Assembly (NCBI GenBank): GCA_965116945.1
Contig: OZ220734.1
Location: 806,001 to 870,000, forward strand
Reading direction: 5' to 3'
Origin: Plut-88900 sp965116945
GTDB lineage: Bacteria > Chloroflexota > Dehalococcoidia > Plut-88900
DNA: 64,000 bases
The position numbers were made by a program, and so were the translations under genes. Shown here in pieces: positions 53,224-64,000 of the stretch. The number at the start of each line of letters is the position of its first letter. Position 1 is the stretch's first letter. The notes beneath the pieces were generated by a model. The model saw only the letters and a program-made list of their open reading frames with translations. It had not been told where the DNA came from and made no database searches.

Positions 53224-54531
53224 ATGCCCCTGACTGAAATCCAGACCACCCCCTCCATCGCCGACCAGACCTACCAAAAGACCACCCTGGACTCCGGCCT
53301 GCGGGTCATCACCTGCAACATGCCCCATACCCGGTCCGCCACCATGGCCGTCCTCGTCGGTACCGGCTCCCGATACGAGGACGAAACCCAGGCCGGCATC
53401 TCCCACTTCATTGAGCACATCTGCTTCAAGGGCACCGAGAAACGGCCCCTCCCCCAGCAAATCTCCGAGACCGTGGAGGGCGTCGGCGGCGCACTCAACG
53501 GCTCCACCGACCAGGAGGTCACCACATACTGGGCCAGGGTCGCCCTCCCCCACTTCCTCCAGGCCCTCGACCTCCTCGTCGACATGCTCCGCAACTCCCG
53601 CTTCGACCCCGAGGACATCGAAAAAGAGCGCCGCGTCATCCTCGAAGAGCTCAACATGGTCAAGGACACCCCTAACCAGTGGATCGAAGTCCTCCTCGAC
53701 CAGCTCGTCTGGCCCGACCACCCCCTGGGCCGCGACATCGGCGGCACCCGTGAATCGATTAACTCCATAACCCGCGACCAGCTCCTCGACTACTTTCATG
53801 CCCACTACTCCCCCGGTAACACCGTCGTATCCATTGCTGGGGCCATAGACCACGACGAAGTCGTCGACGCCCTCGCCTCCCGCCTGAACGGCTGGCGCCC
53901 GGCCGAGCCCCGCACCTTCACCCCCGCCCCCGGGCCCCAGGACTCGGTCCGCATGGACCTTGAGTACCGCAAGATAGAGCAGGTCCACCTCAACCTCGCC
54001 GTCCGGGGCCTCCCCGTCACTCACCCCGACCGCTACGCCCTCGACCTCCTCAACGTCGTCCTCGGCGACGGCATGAGCAGCCGACTCTTCGTCGAGCTGC
54101 GGGAAAACCGGGGCCTGGCCTACAGCGTCTTCAGCTACAACAACCACTACATCGACTGCGGCGCCCTCTGCGTTGCCGCTGGCACCGACCCCTCCCGCAC
54201 CTCCGAGACCCTCGGCGGCATAATCAACGAGCTTCAGAAGATCAAGGACGGCATCACCGAGGCCGAGCTCGAAAAGTCCAAGGAGCTGGTCAAGGGCCGA
54301 CTCCTCCTCCGCACTGAAGACACCCGCAGCGTTGCCGGCTGGTACGGCGCCCAGGAAATAGTCACCGGCCAGGTCCTCATGGTCGACGACGTAGTCCAGC
54401 GAGTAGACGCCGTCACCCTAGAAGACACCCGCCGAGTCGCCCAATCCCTCCTCACCACCGAAAACCTCAACCTAGCCGTAGTAGGCCCCACCCGCGCCCG
54501 CAAGGGCCTCCAGTCCCTCCTGAAACTCTAG
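53224..54531 (+). CDS. M16-family zinc peptidase
   Basis: 435 residues with inverted zincin motif HFIEH (61-65), the distal Glu region ERRVILEELNM, and the C-terminal RGLPVTHPDRYAL and SSRLFVELRENRGLAYSV typical of processing-peptidase-like M16B enzymes. Cytosolic or membrane-associated; it degrades or processes peptides. It converges on the amidohydrolase gene with no spacer. Confidence 0.92.
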   Translation: MPLTEIQTTPSIADQTYQKTTLDSGLRVITCNMPHTRSATMAVLVGTGSRYEDETQAGISHFIEHICFKGTEKRPLPQQISETVEGVGGALNGSTDQEVTTYWARVALPHFLQALDLLVDMLRNSRFDPEDIEKERRVILEELNMVKDTPNQWIEVLLDQLVWPDHPLGRDIGGTRESINSITRDQLLDYFHAHYSPGNTVVSIAGAIDHDEVVDALASRLNGWRPAEPRTFTPAPGPQDSVRMDLEYRKIEQVHLNLAVRGLPVTHPDRYALDLLNVVLGDGMSSRLFVELRENRGLAYSVFSYNNHYIDCGALCVAAGTDPSRTSETLGGIINELQKIKDGITEAELEKSKELVKGRLLLRTEDTRSVAGWYGAQEIVTGQVLMVDDVVQRVDAVTLEDTRRVAQSLLTTENLNLAVVGPTRARKGLQSLLKL

Positions 54532-55683
54532 CTACAACCCATAAAACCCCATCGGGTTGTCCCACAGTACCTTCCTCTTCGTCTCCTCGGATATCGACTC
54601 CAGCGCCAGGAACTCCTCCGTCGCGTGCGGGTACCCGGCGTCCGGGTGCGGGTAGTCCGACGCCCACAAAAGCCGGTCATTCCCGTACATCTCGACGTAG
54701 TATTTCACCCCCGGCTCATCCCCCTCCATCGACACGTAGCACTGCTCCATGAAGTACTCGCTCGGCTTCTTCTTCAGCCACGGCACCTCGTGCCACCCCC
54801 ACGCCTCCAGCTCCTCGTCCAACCTCCACAGCCAGTAGACCAGCCAGCTGCACCCGCACTCCAGGAACGCCACCCGCAGCTTCGGGTGCCGCTCCAGCAC
54901 CCCCCCGACCACTATGCTCTCGCTCCCCAGCATCTGCTCCAGCGGGTGCGCCGCCATGTGCATCATCACCCAGTTCCCCACGAACCGCTGGTCGGCTCCC
55001 GGGGGCCCGCCCGCCGTCCCCTCGTGCACCACCAGGGGGATGTCCAGCTCCTCCAGCGTCGAGTACAGAGGCTCGTAGTAGGCGTCGTGCAGGTTCCGAC
55101 CGTTTATCACGTTCGGCCGGATGTACGCCGCAATCATCGAGTTCTCCTTCACCGCCCGACTGATCTCCACCACCGACTCCTCGACGTCGTGTATAGGCGT
55201 AGCCGCGACACCCTTCATCCGGGCGCTGTCCGCCGAGCAGAAGTCCGTCAGCCAGTCGTTGTACCCCTTGCATATCGCCGCCGACAGCTTCGGGTCCAGC
55301 CCGTTCATCTTTGGAGTGGGGAAGCTCAGTATCGTCGACGAAGGGTACATCGCTGCGATATCAATACCCTCGGTCTCCAGTGCCAGCATCTGCGACTTCG
55401 GCCCGAACCCGTCCGCCCGCTCCTTCTCGTACTTCGCCATGCCCTCGGTGTAGGACTTTCGGGCCAGGGCTGCGTTGGGTTTCATCTCGGGTTCCGGGTA
55501 TATATACGCAGGCCCCGACAGCGGCTTCCCCTCCAGCGTCGACCCCGTGAAGTCCGGAAAACTCTCATCGAGCGGAATCGCCTTCGGCCCGCGGTCCCGG
55601 TACTCGGCCGGCATATACTCCACGAACTTCAGGTCCTCCATGATGTGCATATCCGCATCGAAAATCCTATACCCGTTCTTCAT
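54532..55683 (-). CDS. Amidohydrolase-2 family protein
   Basis: 383 residues from the ATG at 55683 (GGGGGCAGGT upstream). TIM-barrel metal-dependent hydrolase or decarboxylase, related to aminocarboxymuconate-semialdehyde decarboxylase: DADMHIMED near the N-terminus, VHEGTAGGPPGADQRF in the middle, and LLWASDYPHPDAGYP at the end, holding the last Asp ligand. Substrate cannot be told. The upstream 300 bases hold CCGTCATTCC-type repeats. Confidence 0.88.
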   Translation of the reverse strand: MKNGYRIFDADMHIMEDLKFVEYMPAEYRDRGPKAIPLDESFPDFTGSTLEGKPLSGPAYIYPEPEMKPNAALARKSYTEGMAKYEKERADGFGPKSQMLALETEGIDIAAMYPSSTILSFPTPKMNGLDPKLSAAICKGYNDWLTDFCSADSARMKGVAATPIHDVEESVVEISRAVKENSMIAAYIRPNVINGRNLHDAYYEPLYSTLEELDIPLVVHEGTAGGPPGADQRFVGNWVMMHMAAHPLEQMLGSESIVVGGVLERHPKLRVAFLECGCSWLVYWLWRLDEELEAWGWHEVPWLKKKPSEYFMEQCYVSMEGDEPGVKYYVEMYGNDRLLWASDYPHPDAGYPHATEEFLALESISEETKRKVLWDNPMGFYGL

Positions 55684-56045
55684 ACCTGCCCCCTTTATCT
55701 TCGTAGAGTATCCAACCGTGCCATCCACCCCTCCCCCCACCCCATCCCTATAATATCCCACCTCAAGCCACCTGCACCTCGGAGCCACCTGAAAGTGCGA
55801 CCCCAACCCGAAATCCACCCCCGACTCCCCCCTTCGTCATTCCGGCCCCCGAGCCGGAATCCATCCCTTTCCTATCCGTCATTCCCGACCCCGATCGGGA
55901 ATCCATCCCGAGGGGTGGGGGTTCCGTTCGCCCCGAGCGGAGTCGAAGAGCCTGCCCCCGAGAAGTCGGGGGGTGAGGGTGATCCTCTCCCCGGGTGGTG
56001 CGGCCGCTCACCACTGTACCTACACCAGCACAAGTGCTAATATAG
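55684..56045. repeat. Spacer with REP hairpins
   Basis: Two CGTCATTCCgg/ccGGAATCCATCC palindromes (55835-55866, 55876-55909), a GCCCCGAGCGGAGTCGAAGAG unit. Nothing else recognised. Confidence 0.5.
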
Positions 56046-56052
56046 ACACTTA

Positions 56053-56238
56053 ATGGAAGTCAGCAGGCCCAAGGTCTAGCAAAGGCTGGGACGCGAGGGC
56101 TGGTACTTGGCCCGACACGGTGCAGGCCACGATATCTATGAGCATCCCGACTTCGTGCCTCTGATTTCGGTGCCGCGCCATAACAACGTTTCGCCGGTTG
56201 TTGCTCGGACCATTGCCAAGGCCGCCGGTTGGAATTGA
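56053..56238 (+). pseudogene. hicA: HicA toxin with an in-frame stop codon
   Basis: Read from ATG 56053: eight codons, then TAG at 56077-56079, then a continuous HicA sequence, QRLGREGWYLARHGAGHDI..YEHPDF to ISVPRHNNVSPVVARTIAKAAGWN and TGA. The catalytic His (GAGHDIY) remains, but translation should stop at codon 9 and no good start lies after it. Directly followed by an open hicB. Confidence 0.8.
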
Positions 56239-56252
56239 GAGGAACATTGGTC

Positions 56253-56651
56253 ATGGAACCCAAGCCAATAAGATACCCTGCTCTGATGGACGGAGAAATA
56301 GGCGCCTACGGTATAGCCTTCCCCGACCTCCCTGGCTGCGCAGCTATGGGACACACAATCGAGGAAACGATTGTTAACGCCGAGGATGCCATGCAGGACT
56401 GGGTGGCGGAGATGGAGAAAAGAGGCAGGGAAATAGCTCCACCGAGCCCCCTCGAATCCGTTGATGTGCCTGAGGGTTGCCAGCTGGTCTCCATCCCCCT
56501 CCTAAGGGTCTCGGGCCGCAAGGTTCGAGCCAACCTCACCCTGGACGAGGGCGTAGCCGCCTTCATCGACAGCGAAGCCCGACGCCGCAAAATGACCCGC
56601 ACCGCCTACATCACCTGGATGGCCCGACGCATCGCCCAAATGGGCGGCTAA
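56253..56651 (+). CDS. hicB: HicB-family antitoxin beside a broken hicA
   Basis: 132 residues: HicB domain (IGAYGIAFPDLPGCAAMGHTIEETIVNAEDAMQDWV) and a C-terminal ribbon-helix-helix-like tail (RANLTLDEGVAAFIDSEARRRKMTRTAYI). It starts 14 bases after the hicA stop. Likely the old autorepressor of the pair. Confidence 0.85.
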   Translation: MEPKPIRYPALMDGEIGAYGIAFPDLPGCAAMGHTIEETIVNAEDAMQDWVAEMEKRGREIAPPSPLESVDVPEGCQLVSIPLLRVSGRKVRANLTLDEGVAAFIDSEARRRKMTRTAYITWMARRIAQMGG

Positions 56652-56753
56652 CCCACCCCCACCCGACCCCTAAATCAGTCACTGCATCGTTTGCATGGCA
56701 CAGAAGCTTCAACCAGATACAGCTGAGCCTCGGGGTAGAGAGGAAGATTCTAT

Positions 56754-58778
56754 TTGAGCTATGGACACGCGTCATCCGTAAGAGAGTTCATAAGCACTGC
56801 TGAAGACGCCCTGATAGGTCGGTTAACCAGTGGTGTGGCCTCTACCGGGGTGCCCAGTCAAAGAACGGCTCAGATTGAAGCATGGAGGCGGGAGATACGC
56901 CTCCTCAAAGAGCAACTAGCAGCTCCGCAGCTCCAACATTGGCACATTGTTCTGGAGTATGAGATACCTCGCCGCTCTCGCCGACCCGACGTAGTCCTCT
57001 TGAACTCTACGACGGTCTTTGTGATCGAGTTCAAGATGGGTGCGCGAGCCTTTGACTCCACTTCTCGCTGGCAAGCAACGTCCTACGCCCGAGACCTCCG
57101 GGACTTTCACGCAGAGTCCCACGACCGGAGAATCGTTCCCATGCTGTGCGCTACAGATGCTGAAACGGGCTTGTCCGACTTTTCCGGATTGATCTCCAGC
57201 AAGCCGCATGTCACCACCTTAGTCAAGACTAATGGAACAAATCTGGGCCAGCATCTTCTCAGTGTGCAGAGTGACCGTGACCATGCTCCAGTTGAATCTA
57301 TAACTCCAATGAGGTGGCTGAATTCTCCCTACCGTCCGACGCCCACGATAATCGAGGCTGCAACACTTCTCTACGATGGGCACGATGTTCGCGCATTGTC
57401 TCATAGGCATGCGCGCAACCTTGATCAAACCACACAGATGATCTTCGAAGCCATCCAGGATGCTCAACGGAATCGCCGCCGAACAATCTGCTTCGTCACT
57501 GGCATCCCAGGAGCCGGGAAGACCCTGACTGGTCTCAATGTCGTTCACGGCCAAGGAATGCGGCAGTCGTCGTTTCTCTCCGGGATATTTCTATCCGGCA
57601 ACGGACCGTTGGTCAAAGTGGTACGCGAGGCCATAGTCCAGAATCAAGTCGGCAAAGGTCGCAAGCGGAAAGAATGCGAACATGAGGTCACTACATTCAT
57701 TCAAAACGTGCACAATTTTCTCCGATTTCACTTGGAACGGCCCGAAGAGCTTCCGCATGAGAATGTGGTAATTTTCGATGAGGCCCAACGGGCATGGGAC
57801 AGCAAGCAGATGGTCCGCAAACGTAACGTAAACTCCTCGGAAGCTTCACTACTATGTGAGGTAATGGAACGTTTGCCTGACTGGGCCGTGATTGTTGCAT
57901 TGGTGGGCGGCGGGCAGGAGATATTCCTAGGGGAGGCTGGACTGGAGGAATGGGGCCGAGCGCTCCAAGATCGACCTGTTCCCTGGCAAGTGATTGCTTC
58001 TCCGGAAGTACTCCTTGGTGGCGAGAGCGTGGCAGGACACAAGCTGTTCAGCGATAACGTACCCAGCCACGTTGCATTCAAAGAAGAACCCCTAGCTCAC
58101 CTCGACGTTGTGGTTAGGAATCACCGCGCTCAGCGTTGGACCGAGTGGGTCAACGAGTTTCTGTCGCTTCGCCTCGATAACGCAAGAATACATTTCCCTG
58201 CCACGGAAGATTTTCCGTGCTACGTAATTCGTGACCTGACGACAGCGCGTGCATGGCTGCGGATGCATCATCGTCTTGATCCAATGGATAGAACTGGTCT
58301 GATTGCAACGTCTATGGATTTGAGATTGAGAGCCGATGGGCTTGAACGATCCAGCGGGTTTCGGTTGAACTTTCCTTACGAAAAGTGGTTTTTGGAGCCA
58401 TGCCTAGATGTTCGTTCTAGCTATTCCTTAGAAGTGGCCGCATCGGAATTCGAATGTCAGGGGCTGGAGTTGGACTGGGTTGGCCTGTGTTGGGGCCTCG
58501 ACCTAGCACCATGTGAATTGGGAGACGCATGGGACTATCGCAAATTCCGCGGCGCCCGTTGGCAAAACGTACGAAATGAAGCCGAGCGCGATTTCACGCT
58601 CAACAGGTACCGAGTTCTGCTGACACGAGCACGAAAGGGCCTCGTGATATGGGTGCCCAAAGGTGACCATAGCGACCCTACCCGTGACCCCATACGATAC
58701 GATCGTGTATATGATGCCCTGCGATGCGCAGGAGTGCCGGATCTGCCCTCGGATCACTCCGATGGGTGGTCTCCCTGA
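56754..58778 (+). CDS. DUF2075-type ATPase with N-terminal PD-(D/E)xK-like nuclease
   Basis: 674 residues, TTG start. The N-terminal part shows Asp79, then VFVIEFK with Glu92 and Lys94, the pattern of PD-(D/E)xK nucleases. Residues 250-257 are Walker A (GIPGAGKT), VIFDEAQ is Walker B, and the C-terminal LTRARKGLVIWVPKGD is the end of a superfamily 1-like helicase core. Such nuclease-helicase proteins occur in phage defence islands. It follows a hicAB locus; the DNA is AT-richer and lacks strong C bias. Antiphage function is an inference. Confidence 0.75.
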   Translation: MSYGHASSVREFISTAEDALIGRLTSGVASTGVPSQRTAQIEAWRREIRLLKEQLAAPQLQHWHIVLEYEIPRRSRRPDVVLLNSTTVFVIEFKMGARAFDSTSRWQATSYARDLRDFHAESHDRRIVPMLCATDAETGLSDFSGLISSKPHVTTLVKTNGTNLGQHLLSVQSDRDHAPVESITPMRWLNSPYRPTPTIIEAATLLYDGHDVRALSHRHARNLDQTTQMIFEAIQDAQRNRRRTICFVTGIPGAGKTLTGLNVVHGQGMRQSSFLSGIFLSGNGPLVKVVREAIVQNQVGKGRKRKECEHEVTTFIQNVHNFLRFHLERPEELPHENVVIFDEAQRAWDSKQMVRKRNVNSSEASLLCEVMERLPDWAVIVALVGGGQEIFLGEAGLEEWGRALQDRPVPWQVIASPEVLLGGESVAGHKLFSDNVPSHVAFKEEPLAHLDVVVRNHRAQRWTEWVNEFLSLRLDNARIHFPATEDFPCYVIRDLTTARAWLRMHHRLDPMDRTGLIATSMDLRLRADGLERSSGFRLNFPYEKWFLEPCLDVRSSYSLEVAASEFECQGLELDWVGLCWGLDLAPCELGDAWDYRKFRGARWQNVRNEAERDFTLNRYRVLLTRARKGLVIWVPKGDHSDPTRDPIRYDRVYDALRCAGVPDLPSDHSDGWSP

Positions 58779-58881
58779 AGTCATATGGCTCCCAACCCCT
58801 TAAAATATTCAATCATCTCCCCCGATTGCTGAGCTCCTGTAGTCCTACGCGTATCAGAAACTCCCCTCCCCCCTTGGTAAA

Positions 58882-58985
58882 GATATATCAGGAATTTTGC
58901 CCGGCAAAATTCCTGATATATCAAATAAAACAGGGCGGGTGGGCGGGACTCATATTATTCCCGGAGTGGCCGGGGGGGCATCCCC
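58882..58985. repeat. Palindromic MITE-like repeat, copy 2
   Basis: 41-base palindrome at 58882-58922 with 20-bp perfect arms that differ from copy 1 at matched positions, followed by the same AAATAAAACAGGGCGGG block of about 60 bases, then a GTAGGGGCAGTTCGCGAACC hairpin. Confidence 0.7.
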
Positions 58986-59035
58986 ATCCCGTAGGGGCAG
59001 TTCGCGAACCGCCCTGGGGGGTGTCATTCACCCCC

Positions 59036-59065
59036 TTGACCCCACCCAAACACATGTGCTATATT
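59036..59065 (+). promoter_or_regulatory. Promoter of RNA repeat copy C
   Basis: TTGACC (59036-59041), 18 bases, TATATT (59060-59065), the same as copy A. Confidence 0.7.
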
Positions 59066-59071
59066 CCTCCC

Positions 59072-59570
59072 CAGTCTAGACCCGACACCCACCTTAAGGA
59101 GGAACCAATAACCCAGGGAAGCCCCCGAGACCCTACACCGAGGACTCAACGCCCTAGCCCATCCCAATACCTCTTCCCTCCCGTAGGGGCGACCGGCCGG
59201 TCGCCCTCCCTTGCGAGACAAGCAGGTTGCGGCACAAGCGAACGTCGCCATCTCCTCATCCCACCGGGTCCCGTGCCCCCTTCCCTGTCCCCCAGGCGAT
59301 GGATAGACGCCCTTGATCCCATCTTTGTCCGATAACATAGCATCTCATACCATTCCATTTGTCCCTTTTCCCCTTTTCCTGGGAGCGAGCGGGGCCGTCA
59401 TCCCTGTTGACAGTCCCGGCCCTGTGCAAGGCACATCACTCTGTGCCAGACCCCGGGCACACCAAAAACCGCTCCCATAGGAACAGGGGCCTCGTCCCCC
59501 TGGGGCGTCTTCCATCGCCAACCTCTCCCAAAAGACAAACCCAAAAACGGAACTCCCACAACCGAATAGA
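59072..59570 (+). ncRNA. Candidate structured ncRNA, copy C
   Basis: The most diverged copy and the best test of the fold. GGCGATGGA (59295-59303) pairs with TCCATCGCC (59511-59519), and where copies A and B have GGTCC/GGACC this one has AGACGCCC (59305-59312) with GGGCGTCT (59503-59510): different bases, still paired. The AGGGAAG/CTTCCCT arm (about 59113 and 59280) now holds an insert of about 150 bases including a GTAGGGGCGACCGGCCGGTC hairpin (59181-59210). Ends are approximate. Confidence 0.65.
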
Positions 59571-59666
59571 AACCCGGCCTGCCGAGCAAGCCCCCACCCT
59601 TCCCCCTCCCCCCGACCCGGTGATAGAATCACCTTTGGCCCCCGGTACTCCCTTTAGCTAAGGTGT

Positions 59667-62573
<2,907 letters not shown>

Positions 62574-62589
62574 CCCTAAACCCGCTTCC

Positions 62590-62745
62590 ATTCCCTCCCC
62601 TGTAGGGGCAATCCCTTGTGGTTGCCCTCCCCCGGGGATGGGCCGCTCACCCTGAGCAGAGTCGAAGAGCCTGCCCCTGCGAAGGCAGGGGGTCGAGCGG
62701 GGGCAGTCCACGAAAGCCGGACCGCCGCGACCTTCCCACAAATCC
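62590..62745. repeat. REP-type hairpins after uvrA
   Basis: GTAGGGGCAATCCCTTGTGG with its arm, then a GCTCACCCTGAGCAGAGTCG unit interrupted by CTGCCCCTGCGAAGGCAGGG. Confidence 0.55.
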
Positions 62746-62759
62746 ACCCCTCACCCCCC

Positions 62760-62793
62760 TTGACAGCCTTATTAATGCTAGTAAACTAGTTTA
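62760..62793 (+). promoter_or_regulatory. Promoter with palindromic operator
   Basis: TTGACA (62760-62765) with a perfect 12-bp palindrome TAAACTAGTTTA (62782-62793) on the -10 region. A winged-helix regulator is encoded two genes on, so self-repression is likely. Confidence 0.5.
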
Positions 62794-62848
62794 TGTTACA
62801 AACTAACCCCAGCTTTAGTAGCCGGAATGAGCAAACAGGAGACCCACC

Positions 62849-63469
62849 ATGCAAGACGCCAAACGTGAACTCACCCCCGAGGAAAGCTGGAACGCCATCC
62901 ACGCCACCTTCGACCGGGCCCGGGCCTCCATGTACATCGCAGGAATCACCAACATCCTGCTCTACAGCGGCGCCCTCGTAGCCCTCGCTTTCTTCACCCA
63001 TTATGCAATCGAGACCTTCGCCCCAACCTTCGCCGCCGACAACCCCTGGTATCCCGGAGTCGTCTGGGGGGTCATGGGCGCCCTCGCCATGATCGGCAAC
63101 TCCATAATTGGCCACCGTGCCGGCAAGACATTGTCGCAAGGTGACGCCGCCCGAAACGCCGGCATCCGCGTCTTCGCCTTCTGGATGACCGTGGTAGCCG
63201 CCTGTTTCCTTATCCCTGCTGCCGCCGGCATGTGGAATTCCGACTCCCCTGAGTTGATCCCCGGCGTCACCGTTGGCGTCATCTCCCTCGGCTACATCCT
63301 ATTCGGCATCCTGTTCCGGCCCATGCTGGTCGCGGTTGGCGCAGGCCTCGCAGCCTCTTACTACCTCCCCGCACATTACGCTGGCGACGCCGCCCTGGCT
63401 TTCCAGGGAGCTGCCACCCTCGCAGTTTGTGTCCTGGGAGCAATGTGGCTTCGAAGGAGTCCCACCTAG
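62849..63469 (+). CDS. Multi-pass membrane protein coupled to a regulator
   Basis: 206 residues with a short cytosolic N-terminus and about five or six hydrophobic helices (for example YIAGITNILLYSGALVALAFF, MLVAVGAGLAASYYL). No catalytic motif. AGGAGACC precedes the ATG. Its stop overlaps the start of the winged-helix gene by one base, so the two are translated together. Such pairs of a membrane protein and a MarR/PadR-like regulator are common, but the role is unknown. Confidence 0.7.
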   Translation: MQDAKRELTPEESWNAIHATFDRARASMYIAGITNILLYSGALVALAFFTHYAIETFAPTFAADNPWYPGVVWGVMGALAMIGNSIIGHRAGKTLSQGDAARNAGIRVFAFWMTVVAACFLIPAAAGMWNSDSPELIPGVTVGVISLGYILFGILFRPMLVAVGAGLAASYYLPAHYAGDAALAFQGAATLAVCVLGAMWLRRSPT

Positions 63470-63783
63470 TGATCGATAGACAGGTCGACCTGGACGAGAC
63501 CATCCACCAGCCCACCCGACTCCGCATCATGACCATGCTCGTCGGGCAGTCCCCTTCAGACCGGCTAGCCTACCCCTTCATCCAGAAGACTCTCGGCCTT
63601 ACCGGAGGCAACCTGACCATCCACCTCCGGAAGCTCGAAAATGCCGGCTTTCTCTCCATCACCAAGGAATTCCTGGACTCCAAGCCCCGCACCTGGGTAG
63701 AAGCCACCCCGGAGGGCCGCCGAGCCTTCACGGATTACCTCGCCAACCTCGTTGAGGTCCTGAACTGGAAACCTCCTTCCTAA
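63469..63783 (+). CDS. Winged-helix transcriptional regulator
   Basis: 104 residues, GTG start sharing a base with the previous stop (TAGTG). HQPTRLRIMTMLVGQSPSDRLAYPFIQKTLGLTGGNLTIHLRKLENAGFLSI is a MarR/ArsR-like winged helix in which LTGGNLTIHLRKLE is the recognition helix; no metal ligands are evident. It probably controls its own operon through the palindrome at 62782. Confidence 0.85.
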   Translation: MIDRQVDLDETIHQPTRLRIMTMLVGQSPSDRLAYPFIQKTLGLTGGNLTIHLRKLENAGFLSITKEFLDSKPRTWVEATPEGRRAFTDYLANLVEVLNWKPPS

Positions 63784-63977
63784 CTCCAGTCCCTCATCAT
63801 CCCCGCCCCTCGCATCGTCACCCCCGTCGAGGCAGTAACCGGCATTCCTTTACACCGCTGGCAATCTGGGTCTTGCCTGCCCACCCCACCACCCCCTTCC
63901 CCTTCCATCGGAATCCCGTAAACTAGGCTAGGCTTTACACAAACGCGGGCCCGAAGCCCGACACCCGGAGGTACACC

Positions 63978-64000
63978 TTGCCCTACGAAAACGTGCTCTA
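63978..64000 (+). CDS. Start of a gene cut by the window end
   Basis: CCCGGAGGT is followed after 6 bases by TTG CCC TAC GAA AAC GTG CTC (MPYENVL). The beginning resembles enoyl-CoA hydratase family proteins, but seven residues prove little. The 63784-63977 gap before it shows nothing else. Confidence 0.35.

Overview
The window is GC-rich bacterial DNA carrying housekeeping genes (dnaA, obg, nadD, gyrB, ruvA, ruvC, glnS, argC, nth, uvrA), five tRNA genes and much accessory DNA. My best guess is a Chloroflexota bacterium of the Dehalococcoidia/SAR202 type. This is inferred from the mix of duplicated MaoC/SDR, amidohydrolase, cupin and nitrilase families, the frequent TTG/GTG starts and the many short extragenic repeats; no 16S gene is present to prove it.

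Layout. 0.1-6.3 kb: a frame-broken, divergent dnaA, an AT-rich gap, obg-nadD, and gyrB on the minus strand. 6.5-8.1 kb: copy A of a large structured-RNA repeat, then four tRNAs (Val, Leu, Arg, Val). 8.1-10 kb: hicBA and an AT-richer HEPN protein that looks like a small defence insertion. 10-15.3 kb: fluoride channel, two cupins, a solitary ncRNA, a sterol-reductase-like membrane protein, ruvA and ruvC. 15.3-19 kb: small membrane and lipoprotein genes and a wrecked toxin-antitoxin locus. 19-33 kb: RNA copy B, glnS, an NCS2 permease fused to an ATPase-like domain, a collagen/Cache lipoprotein, a double nitrilase, TenA and a dehydratase/SDR operon. 33-43 kb: GNAT, NUDIX, TldE/TldD, Fic, endonuclease III, a DUF262-HNH nuclease, argC and tRNA-Glu. 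43-52 kb: an Excalibur lipoprotein, an FAD oxidoreductase, a broken vapBC, an M24 hydrolase and four consecutive genes that each encode two ectoine-synthase-like cupin domains. 52-64 kb: MBL hydrolase, M16 peptidase, amidohydrolase, broken hicA with hicB, a nuclease-ATPase of DUF2075 type, RNA copy C, uvrA, and a membrane protein with its probable regulator.

Three things stand out. First, a repeated RNA of about 500 nt occurs three times; each copy has its own sigma70-type promoter, and two long-range helices are kept, one by compensating changes. Second, the M24 hydrolase plus eight EctC-like domains form an unusual cluster that may handle ectoine or a related solute, although EctA and EctB are absent. 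Third, strand composition flips abruptly near 15.32 kb from G-rich to C-rich, and every asymmetric repeat family, including the RNA, flips orientation with it. That points to a replichore boundary or an inversion junction. In addition, three toxin genes (at 18.4, 45.4 and 56.1 kb) are each broken in a different way while their antitoxins stay open.
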